Source of the DNA: Deltaproteobacteria bacterium
GTDB taxonomy: Bacteria > Desulfobacterota > Binatia > UTPRO1
DNA: 54,440 nucleotides
Assembly: GCA_029262315.1 (NCBI GenBank)
Contig: JAJCZP010000116.1
Span: forward strand, 1 to 54,440
Reading direction: 5' to 3'
Below, piece by piece: positions 9,595 through 17,524 of this stretch. The first letter of the stretch is position 1, and every line of letters starts with the position of its first letter. The position numbers were made by a program, and so were the translations under genes. The notes beneath the pieces are model-generated. The model saw only the letters and a program-made list of their open reading frames with translations, made no database searches and was not told the DNA's origin.

Positions 9595-10796
9595 TCGCAG
9601 CGGGCGCGGTGCTGCTAGCGGCGGCGGTCTCGGGGCGAGTCGACGCCGCTACCGAGGTCGATCTCAGCGTCGCCGGCTCGCTGAACGACGGAACCGGAAG
9701 GCCGACGCTCTCGCTTGGTGTCGCCACGGAGCACGAACTCGGTCGTGGGTGGTGGTTACGTGCGCACCCAGTGCTCCGGTGGGACAATGACCAGATCGTT
9801 GCGGACGATTTCGATCATGATGCCGGCCTCAACTTCCTGAACGAGAGTCGTGAGCAGCGGGGCCCGTTGGGCGGCACTGTCGGGCTACGCTACCTCGGCG
9901 AGCGTTTCGAGGGCGGCCTCGTCATCGACGAGATCGATAGCGGCGCCGTGTTCGAGCTGGAGCCGACCAAGCGCCTCGGCGCACGGGATTTTCTCGATCT
10001 TCCCTTCGTCGAGGATCTCGAGATTCCAGCTCTGTATGCTGCGACATATTTCGCCGATGCTTCGCTTCGATTCTACTTCCTTCCCGTCGACAACGTGTCG
10101 TACGTGGGTTTTCGCGATGCCCGTGTCGATCTCCCGTATGCGCTCGTCGACGTGGGGACGCAGACCCGGGTCGACCGGGACGTGCCCACCGCTTCCGCCG
10201 AGCATTTCCAGGGCGCCGCGGTGTTCGAGATGGGCACGGGAGGGCTGACCTTCGGGCGAGCGTTCGACAATCTGCCCGTGCCACAGCCCGAGTCGCCGAC
10301 GCGGATCCGGGCGCGGTACGACCCGTACGTGTATGGCGGCGGGTGGTACTCGTTCGTCTTCGGGCGCGCGGCGGCTCGAGCCGAGGCCGCGATGATATCG
10401 TACGACAGCGGCCACCGGTCCGATCGCGTCGACTACGCCGTCCAAGTGGACTACCGACCGACGCCCTCGAGTATTGTGCTGATCGAGTACCTGGGGCAGG
10501 AGCTCAACGAGGACGAGCACTTCGATACCGGGCTCCTGCAGCGAGCTTTCCACAACTCGATGGTCGTCCACGGTGAGTATCGTTATCGCCGCGTGCTGAC
10601 GGCAGAGTTGACCGGGTTCTGGCGTTTCGAGGAGGAGGATGGTGCGCTACGGGCCGAAGTGAACTACGACATCCGCGACGATGTCGCCCTCCGGCTGCGC
10701 GGCGGGATCTTCTTTGGGCGCGAGGATCGACTCCTCGGGCAGTTCCGCGATGAGCCGATGATCGAGCTCCAGGTGCGAGTGGGGCTTCCGATCTAG
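9570..10796 (+). CDS. Putative outer-membrane beta-barrel protein
   Basis: Protein of 408 residues with a clear signal peptide (RFLIAAGAVLLAAAVSGRVDA, cleavage after about residue 26). The mature part is rich in alternating hydrophobic/polar strands with aromatic girdle residues and ends in a strand pattern (MIELQVRVGLPI) typical of porin-like barrels. I do not recognise a named family; it resembles the barrels encoded beside MMPL/LolA-like genes. The start overlaps the transporter's end by 25 bp, so the two are co-translated. Likely role: outer-membrane partner of the upstream transporter. This is inference from context and topology. Confidence 0.7.
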   Translation: MARPVRFLIAAGAVLLAAAVSGRVDAATEVDLSVAGSLNDGTGRPTLSLGVATEHELGRGWWLRAHPVLRWDNDQIVADDFDHDAGLNFLNESREQRGPLGGTVGLRYLGERFEGGLVIDEIDSGAVFELEPTKRLGARDFLDLPFVEDLEIPALYAATYFADASLRFYFLPVDNVSYVGFRDARVDLPYALVDVGTQTRVDRDVPTASAEHFQGAAVFEMGTGGLTFGRAFDNLPVPQPESPTRIRARYDPYVYGGGWYSFVFGRAAARAEAAMISYDSGHRSDRVDYAVQVDYRPTPSSIVLIEYLGQELNEDEHFDTGLLQRAFHNSMVVHGEYRYRRVLTAELTGFWRFEEEDGALRAEVNYDIRDDVALRLRGGIFFGREDRLLGQFRDEPMIELQVRVGLPI

Positions 10797-10801
10797 CCAG
10801 A

Positions 10802-11899
10802 CTACGCGATGGCGCCGGTGCGGCTCGGGAGCGCCACCGTGGCACCGCACGGAACCACGGGGCCATCCTGGGTTGCCACGACGATGTCGATGTCGACGCG
10901 CGCGTCGCCGTCCTCGACGTACTTCCGGGTGATCTTGCCCGTCATGATCATCTCGTCGCCAGCGCACAGGTTGTCGCGCATGGCGACCTTCATCTTGCGG
11001 ACCGTCGCACGCGGTCCGCCCCAGTCCGTAGCGTAGCGGCTGACCATGCCGAGGTTGAACGGCGTGTTGACGAAGACGTCTTTCGTTTTCGAACGGGTCT
11101 GTGCGTACTCGCGGTTCGAGTGCTGTGGCGAGAAATCGCGGGTCGCCGATGCCAGATAGACACAGCGCGTGAACGTGATCGGCATGACCAGCTTCGGCAA
11201 CTCGTCGCCTTCCTGTACGTCCTCCCAGAAGCGCTCGACGAACGCGGGCGGTTGATAGCCGGTCTTCTCTCCCTCGATGACGTCCTCGACCGCTGGACTC
11301 CAGCCGCCGCTCGCGGTGGTGCTCACAGTGGACGCGCCCTCTTGTCTTCCGTAGCCGAAGGCCGTCATGCGCTCGCGGCACACCAGCTCGCCTTCCTGAT
11401 TCCGGTAGAGGCGGTCCATCGTCCAGAAATGCCCTTCACCGAGACGGGTCTTCTTCCACGGAGATATCGAGACAACGCGCTGACTGACGCTCACGCGGTC
11501 GCCGATCTGAAGCGGCGTGCCGTTTTCGAGCTCGACCTGGGTGATGATGCCCACCGGGAGATCGAGCAGCTCCTTCACGACGAAATGGATATGGCGCGCT
11601 GGCTCGCGTCCGGCGGGCGGCCACGGCCAGCGGAATTGCATCGCGAAGGTCGTCATGACGGCACCGGGAGGCGCCACGATCGAGTCGAAGCCTTGCGAGC
11701 GCGCGTAGTCGTGATCGAGGTAGAGCGGGTTGCCGTCCTCGAGAGTCTCGCACCAATGGCGGATCAGATACTCGTTGACCTCGAGTGGCGCCGCCTCGGG
11801 CTCGGATTCAGTCGTGAGCGCGCGTAGCTGCTCTTTGACGTCGTCGGCGAGATACTCCGGGACGTAGTCGAGTGTGACGTTTTCGCTGTCGGTCGACAC
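10802..11899 (-). CDS. MaoC/FAS1-like double-hotdog dehydratase
   Basis: Protein of 365 residues made of two hotdog domains. The N-terminal one (~residues 30-200) resembles the FAS1-type/MaoC-like dehydratase N-domain (RHWCETLEDGNPLY, then a PP-G-A-V-M-T-T-F stretch). The C-terminal one carries the hydratase-2-like segment SATRDFSPQHSNREYA, supplying the Asp/His type active-site residues. Such proteins hydrate enoyl-CoAs, including steroid side-chain and bile-acid type intermediates. GTG at 11899 is preferred over ATG at 11923 because AGGAGG lies 4 nt before it. Divergent from the LLM gene, with a 12-bp palindrome between them. Probably part of the same CoA-linked degradative route. Confidence 0.85.
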   Translation of the reverse strand: MSTDSENVTLDYVPEYLADDVKEQLRALTTESEPEAAPLEVNEYLIRHWCETLEDGNPLYLDHDYARSQGFDSIVAPPGAVMTTFAMQFRWPWPPAGREPARHIHFVVKELLDLPVGIITQVELENGTPLQIGDRVSVSQRVVSISPWKKTRLGEGHFWTMDRLYRNQEGELVCRERMTAFGYGRQEGASTVSTTASGGWSPAVEDVIEGEKTGYQPPAFVERFWEDVQEGDELPKLVMPITFTRCVYLASATRDFSPQHSNREYAQTRSKTKDVFVNTPFNLGMVSRYATDWGGPRATVRKMKVAMRDNLCAGDEMIMTGKITRKYVEDGDARVDIDIVVATQDGPVVPCGATVALPSRTGAIA

Positions 11900-11937
11900 G
11901 TGACCTCCTGGCGTTCCCAGCATGCCTGTTGTAGCCT

Positions 11938-11949
11938 AAACGATCGTTT
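11938..11949. promoter_or_regulatory. 12-bp palindrome AAACGATCGTTT, candidate operator
   Basis: Perfect palindrome in the 107-bp divergent region between the dehydratase (start 11899) and the LLM gene (start 12007). Position and symmetry fit a TetR-family operator controlling both directions. No regulator gene is adjacent. Assignment is inferred. Confidence 0.4.
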
Positions 11950-12006
11950 GTTCAAGGATACTCGCGGCTGTGGTCGCGCCTGCCACGCATACATAAGGAT
12001 ACAATC

Positions 12007-13077
12007 GTGCCACTCAAAGTCGAGACGGTGATGTTGGGCCCGGAGACCGAACAGTACGCGGGGCAGGGCCAGGGCGCGATGACCATCGCGGGTATCGCCG
12101 CCGCCTCCAAGAAGACGGAGGAGCTCGGGTTCGACGGTACGACGACCCCGGAGGCGGGGCACGATCCCTACCTTCCCATCACGATCGCCGCCGAGCACAC
12201 CGAGCACATCACCCTGGGGACCAACGTCGCGATCGCGTTTCCACGGAGCCCCATGGTTACGGCGCAGATCGCGTGGGATCTGCAGCAGCTTTCTGGGGGG
12301 CGGTTCAATCTCGGGCTCGGTACGCAGGTGAAAGGGCACAACGAGCGCCGCTATGCCGCGCCGTGGACGGCACCGCCGGGTCCACGACTGCGTGACTACA
12401 TTCTTTGCCTGCAGGCGATGTTCGACACCTTCCAGAACCCGAAGGAGCCGCGTTACTTCGAGGGGGAGCACTACAAGTTCACGATGATGGCGCCGTTCTT
12501 CAATCCCGGCCCCATCGAGTATCCGCGCGTTCCGATCTACATCGCCGCCGTCAATACCTACATGTCACGTCTTGCCGGCGAGCTGTGCGACGGCGTGCGG
12601 TTGCACCCGATCTCCACCTTTCAACGGACGAAGGAAGTCGTGCTCCCGATCATCGAGGGGGGTGCGACGAAGGCCGGGCGCTCGCGCGCCGACATCAATG
12701 TGATTGGCGCGCCATTTCTTGCTCTCGGCAAGGATGAAGAGGGTGTCGAGAAAGCGAAACGTGCGTTGAAGCAACGCATTTCCTTCTACGCGTCGACGCG
12801 GACCTATCACGCGGTGCTCGAGTTCCACGGCTGGAACGATCTCGGCATGCAGCTGCACAAGCTCTCGGTCGAAGGCAAGTGGCAGGAGATGCCGGCGTTG
12901 ATCACCGACGACATGCTTGCCGAGTTCGCGGTCGTTGGGACCTACGATGATTTCGTCCCGGCGCTCCGTGCCCGGGCGGAAGGCGTGTACGATACAGTAT
13001 TGCTGGACCTGCCACCGGCGCTCCGCGCCGACGACGATCGTGTGCGCGACATCGTGCGACAGGTACGGGGGGAGTAG
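12007..13077 (+). CDS. LLM-class flavin/F420-dependent oxidoreductase (TIGR03617-like)
   Basis: Protein of 356 residues with the bacterial luciferase-like TIM-barrel layout: a phase near residues 85-100 (ITLGTNVAIAFPRSPMVTA), then LSGGRFNLGLGTQVKGHNERRY, and the PIYIAAVN strand. This combination matches the TIGR03617 F420-dependent subgroup. These enzymes transfer hydride from F420H2 or FMNH2 to carbonyl or enoyl substrates; cofactor choice is inferred. GTG start with AAGGA 8-9 nt upstream. It is followed after 5 bp by a crotonase gene with which it forms an operon, consistent with lipid or steroid catabolism. Confidence 0.9.
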   Translation: MPLKVETVMLGPETEQYAGQGQGAMTIAGIAAASKKTEELGFDGTTTPEAGHDPYLPITIAAEHTEHITLGTNVAIAFPRSPMVTAQIAWDLQQLSGGRFNLGLGTQVKGHNERRYAAPWTAPPGPRLRDYILCLQAMFDTFQNPKEPRYFEGEHYKFTMMAPFFNPGPIEYPRVPIYIAAVNTYMSRLAGELCDGVRLHPISTFQRTKEVVLPIIEGGATKAGRSRADINVIGAPFLALGKDEEGVEKAKRALKQRISFYASTRTYHAVLEFHGWNDLGMQLHKLSVEGKWQEMPALITDDMLAEFAVVGTYDDFVPALRARAEGVYDTVLLDLPPALRADDDRVRDIVRQVRGE

Positions 13078-13082
13078 AGCTC

Positions 13083-13904
13083 ATGGCGGACAAGGATCAC
13101 TATCTGTTCGAGGTCGACGAGGGCGTCGGGGTCGTGACGTTCAATCGCCCCGATCGACTGAATGCGATCAACTGGGCGCTCGCGACTGATCTGGTGCAGC
13201 TTTTCCGTGATCTGCGACAGCGCGATGAGGTGCGCGTCATCGTACTCACCGGTTCCGGGCGGTCGTTCTGTTCGGGCGGTGATGCCGATTGGTTGAGTGG
13301 GAGCGACGATCGCGGGATTCCCGGTCTCTCGGAGGCCGTGCTCGAACGCTATCAGCGCAAGACCCCCGCGGGCCCGTTCGCCGAGTTCACACGCATGATC
13401 GTCGAGGTGGAAAAGCCAGTCATCGCGGCCATCCACGGACCCGCCATGGGTGCGGGTCTTGCGTATGCCCTGGCGTGCGATCGTCGGTTTGCCGACAAGA
13501 ACGCGCGCATGTGTGCGGCGATGGTGCGGCTCGGATTCTCTCCCGATTGTGGCATCACCTACTTCCTCCCGCGCCTCACCAGTCTTTCGACATCGTTGAT
13601 GATGGTGGAGACGGGGAAGATTCTGAGTGCCGATGAGGCGTTCGCCGCTGGTCTCATCGACGAGTTGGTCGACGAGGGGCAGGCGCTGCCAGCGGCCATG
13701 GCGTATGCCAAGAAGCTCGCGACCGGGCCGAGTGTCGCCATCGATCTGGCCCGTCGGTGTGTCCACAAGGCGCTGACCTCGAATCTCGACGAAATTCTAG
13801 ACTACGAGGCCGTCGCCGGGACCATGTCGGCTCATACGCAGGATGCCGCCGAGGGCACCAAGTCGTTCGTCGAGAAGCGCAAGCCGGTTTTCAAAGGGCA
13901 GTAG
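13083..13904 (+). CDS. Crotonase-fold protein (enoyl-CoA hydratase/isomerase family)
   Basis: Protein of 273 residues with the crotonase fold: acyl-CoA binding and oxyanion-hole segments CSGGDADW (~63-70) and HGPAMGAG (~118-125). A gap-free alignment to rat mitochondrial enoyl-CoA hydratase puts Ala127 at the Glu144 position and Met147 at the Glu164 position, so both general acid/base glutamates of a classical hydratase are missing. It is therefore unlikely to be an ordinary hydratase; isomerase, hydrolase, lyase or decarboxylase chemistry is possible. Five bp separate it from the LLM gene; its ATG follows GGGGAG-rich sequence. Confidence 0.88.
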   Translation: MADKDHYLFEVDEGVGVVTFNRPDRLNAINWALATDLVQLFRDLRQRDEVRVIVLTGSGRSFCSGGDADWLSGSDDRGIPGLSEAVLERYQRKTPAGPFAEFTRMIVEVEKPVIAAIHGPAMGAGLAYALACDRRFADKNARMCAAMVRLGFSPDCGITYFLPRLTSLSTSLMMVETGKILSADEAFAAGLIDELVDEGQALPAAMAYAKKLATGPSVAIDLARRCVHKALTSNLDEILDYEAVAGTMSAHTQDAAEGTKSFVEKRKPVFKGQ

Positions 13905-14073
13905 CTACGGCACGACGCGGCGTCCTCGACGTCGCCCTTTGCGACTTCGCAATCCGCTCGCGAAGCGGCTCCGACGGACCGGTTGCTGGCAGTTCGCCCG
14001 CGTGGAATTCTTTGCTGCCCATCGCCGTCCGTCGCAACGTTGTGCCGGACACCGTGTTGGTACGGGTGCCGCT

Positions 14074-16152
14074 ATGAATGTCAGGGTTCTTCGAAGCTCA
14101 GTCTGCGCGCTGCTCGCCGCGGTGTTGCTGCTTGGGGCGAGCACCGCTGGTGCGACTGGGTCCGTCGTGGCTGGGCGACTCATCGTCAAGTTCGACGACG
14201 CCATTTCGGCTGATGTCGGCGCGGCGCTGCGGTCGAGAAGTTTTCGCTCGCAGGCGCCCGATACGACACTCGACGAGTTGGTGCAGGGGTTCGGCGTGCA
14301 GGCCGCCCGCCGGTTGTTCGTGCCCGATGCTGCGACACTGGTGTCCGCCCGCGCGCAGCTCGGCGCCGTCCAGCCGCGAGGCGCGCGGCAACCGAGGGCG
14401 ACCGGAAGCCTGCCCGGGCCGCTCGCGGTCCTTGCCAACATCTGGGTGTTGGAGATGGAGGACGGTCCGGATCCAGCGGCCGCTGCCCGGGCCTTCGCGG
14501 CGGATCCGCATGTCGTCTACGCCCACGCCGACTATCTCGGTGAGGCGGCAACGCTTCCTGACGATCCGCTGCTCACGTGCGCGGGCGCGGGGTGCGAGCC
14601 CCCTGATCCGCGAGACTCTGCGTGGGGTACCTGGCAGTGGGCGTTGCATCGCATGAAAGCGCCGACTGCTTGGGATCAAGCGACCGGGCAGGGCGTCGTG
14701 GTTGCCGTCATCGATTCCGGCGTCAACCGCGATCACGCTGACATGGGGTTGCTGTGGACGAACGACGACGAGGTGGCCGACGGGGGCGATACCGATACCA
14801 ACGGTTTCATCGATGATACTTGGGGGTGGGACTTCGTCACCTGCAATCGTTTCGATCTGACCAACCCGGAAGCGCCGGTATGTACGGAAGCCAACACCCC
14901 AGATGCCGACCCGTCCGACGAAGAGGGACACGGAACCGCGGTGGCGGCGATTTGTGGAGCGGCCACAGGCAACGGTCTCTTGATGGCCGGTGTCGCGCAC
15001 GGCGCACGCATTATGGCGCTCCGCGCGATGAACAATGATCTGCGGGCGGCGTCCTCGGAGGTGATGGCGGCACTGGTCTATGCCGCGGCGAACGGCGCGG
15101 ACATTGCGAGTATGAGCGTGCTCACGCCCTACAGCGACGCTCTCCGCGATGCCGTCGAAGCCGTGGCGGTTCTTGGCGTGTTGCAAGTGGCGGCCGCGGG
15201 CAATTCCGGGGATGGGACGCTTTTCTATCCAGCGGGCTTCGCCGATGTCGTGGCGGTCGCCAGTACCGATTCTTTCGACGGCGCGAGTGATTTTTCCACC
15301 TTCAATGACGATGTCCAGCTTTCCGCCCCGGGGGACAATGTTCTGTCATTGTTGGGTCTCGACCCAGGGAGTAGCGACGTGCACGGGGGCTTGTTCGGGA
15401 CGAGTATGGCGACCCCACATGTCGCGGGTGTCGCCGCCCTCCTGTGGGAGTGGCAGCCGGCCCTCACTGCCAAGCAGGTGGGCGCGGCGCTTTGCACCGG
15501 GGCGCAGGATCTTGGCGAGCCCGGTCGCGATCCTCATTTTGGTTGCGGACGGGTCGATGCGCTTGCCACGCTGCAGACCCAGTGTGTGCTCGATGTCTGT
15601 GGCGACGGTGTGCACGAGACCGGATGTGGCGAGCAGTGTGACGACGGCAACGTGCTCGACGGCGACTGTTGCTCCCCCACATGCGAGCTGGAGGGGATCG
15701 GCGCGGCGTGTCAGATCTTCACCAAGGACGAGCGTCGCTGCCAGGAAGCTCTCGCCGGTCGAGGACGGCTCTTCGCCACCGCCCTCCACAAAGCGTTCGA
15801 GAAATGCCTGAAGCGCTTCATCAAGGACCTCAGTGGAGGCAAGAGCACCGCGCGCGCCGCAGCGGCGTGTCGCGCCGCCCTCGACGTCGGCGATTCGACT
15901 TCGACGATCGCACGCACCCGAACCAAGGCCGAGCAGCAAATGGCGAAGAAGTGCGATGCATTTCCACCAGCCGCCATCGGACCACCCTGCGACGCGGATG
16001 CCCTAACGATGGACGCCGTTGTTGCCTGCCTCCTCGACGGCCACGCCGCCAGCGTCGGCACGATGGTCGCCAACGAGTATCGCGACGCGTGCACGCTCCT
16101 CACCGTCCTCGGCCTAGCTCCCACTCTGCCAGGTACATGCGCCGCCCCCTGA
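14074..16152 (+). CDS. Secreted subtilisin-like serine protease (S8) with DUF4215-type repeat and Cys-helical tail
   Basis: Protein of 692 residues. A signal peptide (SSVCALLAAVLLLGASTAGA) is followed by an inhibitor-like propeptide (~30-180) and an S8 domain with the full triad: Asp214 in AVIDSGVN, His286 in GHGTAVA, Ser444 in GTSMATPH, plus the oxyanion Asn in AAAGNSGDG. After it comes one Cys-rich DUF4215-type unit (CGDGVHETGCGEQCDDGN) and a helical tail, residues 556-627, with four cysteines (556, 578, 599, 627). The tail matches the lipoprotein encoded at 28133-28789. ATG at 14074 is chosen because it immediately precedes the signal peptide; the frame is open further upstream. Likely extracellular or surface-retained. 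Confidence 0.93.
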   Translation: MNVRVLRSSVCALLAAVLLLGASTAGATGSVVAGRLIVKFDDAISADVGAALRSRSFRSQAPDTTLDELVQGFGVQAARRLFVPDAATLVSARAQLGAVQPRGARQPRATGSLPGPLAVLANIWVLEMEDGPDPAAAARAFAADPHVVYAHADYLGEAATLPDDPLLTCAGAGCEPPDPRDSAWGTWQWALHRMKAPTAWDQATGQGVVVAVIDSGVNRDHADMGLLWTNDDEVADGGDTDTNGFIDDTWGWDFVTCNRFDLTNPEAPVCTEANTPDADPSDEEGHGTAVAAICGAATGNGLLMAGVAHGARIMALRAMNNDLRAASSEVMAALVYAAANGADIASMSVLTPYSDALRDAVEAVAVLGVLQVAAAGNSGDGTLFYPAGFADVVAVASTDSFDGASDFSTFNDDVQLSAPGDNVLSLLGLDPGSSDVHGGLFGTSMATPHVAGVAALLWEWQPALTAKQVGAALCTGAQDLGEPGRDPHFGCGRVDALATLQTQCVLDVCGDGVHETGCGEQCDDGNVLDGDCCSPTCELEGIGAACQIFTKDERRCQEALAGRGRLFATALHKAFEKCLKRFIKDLSGGKSTARAAAACRAALDVGDSTSTIARTRTKAEQQMAKKCDAFPPAAIGPPCDADALTMDAVVACLLDGHAASVGTMVANEYRDACTLLTVLGLAPTLPGTCAAP

Positions 16153-16248
16153 TCCCAACGTACACGCCTCGGCTACTTGCCATTGAAACGTGAGCGCCCG
16201 CACGCCGTACCGTACTGGCGCGACGTCATCGGGGCACGGCTGATTTTT

Positions 16249-16587
16249 CTAGTAGCGGGGAACCGCGTCGTCGATCAGCATCGACCAGGCGTCGATCCCG
16301 CCTGCCACGTTGCAGAGATTGCGAAATCCGCGACCGCGAAAATGCTGCGCCGCGTCCTGACTGCGCATGCCGTGGTGGCAGTGGAACACGAGGAGCGTGT
16401 CAGCGGGCAGGGCGTAGAGTCGGGTTAGCGTTGTGTCGTCGAGGAGCGTGGCGCCCGGAATCGTGGCGATTGCGACCTCTTCGGGCGTGCGCACATCGAT
16501 GAACTCCATCGGCGTGCCGGCATCGAGCATCGCCTTCAATTCTTCGACGCGGATTTGCCGAACGGGTGGCGGTTCCTGCGCGGTCAT
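16249..16587 (-). CDS. Rhodanese-like sulfurtransferase
   Basis: Single rhodanese domain of 112 residues. The active-site loop CHHGMRSQ holds the persulfide-forming Cys and the Arg that positions the substrate, as in stand-alone rhodaneses. IDVRTPEEVA is the CH2A motif near residue 30. ATG at 16587 sits directly before the domain, 16 bp after the alpha/beta hydrolase stop; the frame is open further upstream but that part overlaps the hydrolase gene and looks non-coding. Last gene of a five-gene minus-strand operon. Likely cytoplasmic sulfur transfer; the partner is unknown. Confidence 0.9.
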   Translation of the reverse strand: MTAQEPPPVRQIRVEELKAMLDAGTPMEFIDVRTPEEVAIATIPGATLLDDTTLTRLYALPADTLLVFHCHHGMRSQDAAQHFRGRGFRNLCNVAGGIDAWSMLIDDAVPRY

Positions 16588-16603
16588 GAGTGCTCGGTGT
16601 GGG

Positions 16604-17524
16604 TCAGGCGAAGGCCGCGTTCGAGGTGATGCTCGGTGTGACCACACCGGTCTCCGCGGCAACGCGCGTGGCGACGTCGAGGGCGGCTTCGGTGAAAATC
16701 TGGCCGAAGAGAGCATGACCGCACGCCACGTGGCCCTCGGCGACCGTATGCACCGTCGCGCCTGGAATCGCGCGCGCCAAGCGAAGCTGCCAGATCGGTG
16801 GTACGGCGCGGTCGAGGGTCGTCAGGACGACGGCGGTCGGGACGTCGACCGTTCCGATCCACGGTTCCGCGTTGTACGAGCCGATCTCCATTCCCGCCTC
16901 GAGGACCGAGCGCAGGTTGTGTCCACGGATCTCCTCGGCGCCCCAGCGGCCGAGCGATCCCGACGTTTGCACTTGCGTCGGGAAGAGTAGGCGCAGTCCT
17001 GCGAGTGGGACAGTGGCCGCGACCTCGGCAAGGCGGGTGACCTGGGCAAGCGCGCCGGCGGTGGAGCTCACCAGGACTCGCGCCTGCGAGCCGTGGAGAA
17101 AGCGATAGCAGGTTGCCGCCAGGACGAGTCCTTGCACGAGGGCGCGATGTCGGCGCCACAGGAGTTGCGCGATCGGCCCGCCCATCGAGTAGCCACCGAC
17201 GATGGCTGTGCGAATGCCGAGCTCGCTCGCGAGCGCCGCGATGTCATCGGCGCAGTCTTCGAGGCGAAAGCGGGCGTTCGAGCGGAGACCGCGGCCGTGA
17301 CCGCGATGGTCGGGCGCGATGATCCGGAAGTGCTGGCTCAGCGGACCGAACGCGGTGAACCAATTGAGACCGCCCGTTGCAGCGAAGGCGTGGAGTAGGA
17401 TGAGGGTCGGCGCGCCTGGCGGGCCGCCGAGCTCACGGAAGAAGATGGTACCGCGCCCCGGAAGCTCGACCTCCCGCCCGGGCGGGATAAGCGCAGGCTC
17501 CTCAGGGAGCGTCGAATCCGTCAT
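16604..17524 (-). CDS. Alpha/beta hydrolase
   Basis: Protein of 306 residues with the standard alpha/beta-hydrolase core: LILLHAFAATGG (oxyanion strand), DHRGHGRG, nucleophile elbow GYSMGG, and the catalytic His in the EGHVACGH stretch; the acidic residue is probably the Asp in LTTLDRAVPP. Substrates in the family are esters, lactones or C-C bonded acids and cannot be told here. It starts inside the end of the patatin-like gene (23-bp overlap), so it is translationally coupled. Residues ~150-215 form a lid-like insert rich in Leu and Ala. Confidence 0.9.
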   Translation of the reverse strand: MTDSTLPEEPALIPPGREVELPGRGTIFFRELGGPPGAPTLILLHAFAATGGLNWFTAFGPLSQHFRIIAPDHRGHGRGLRSNARFRLEDCADDIAALASELGIRTAIVGGYSMGGPIAQLLWRRHRALVQGLVLAATCYRFLHGSQARVLVSSTAGALAQVTRLAEVAATVPLAGLRLLFPTQVQTSGSLGRWGAEEIRGHNLRSVLEAGMEIGSYNAEPWIGTVDVPTAVVLTTLDRAVPPIWQLRLARAIPGATVHTVAEGHVACGHALFGQIFTEAALDVATRVAAETGVVTPSITSNAAFA

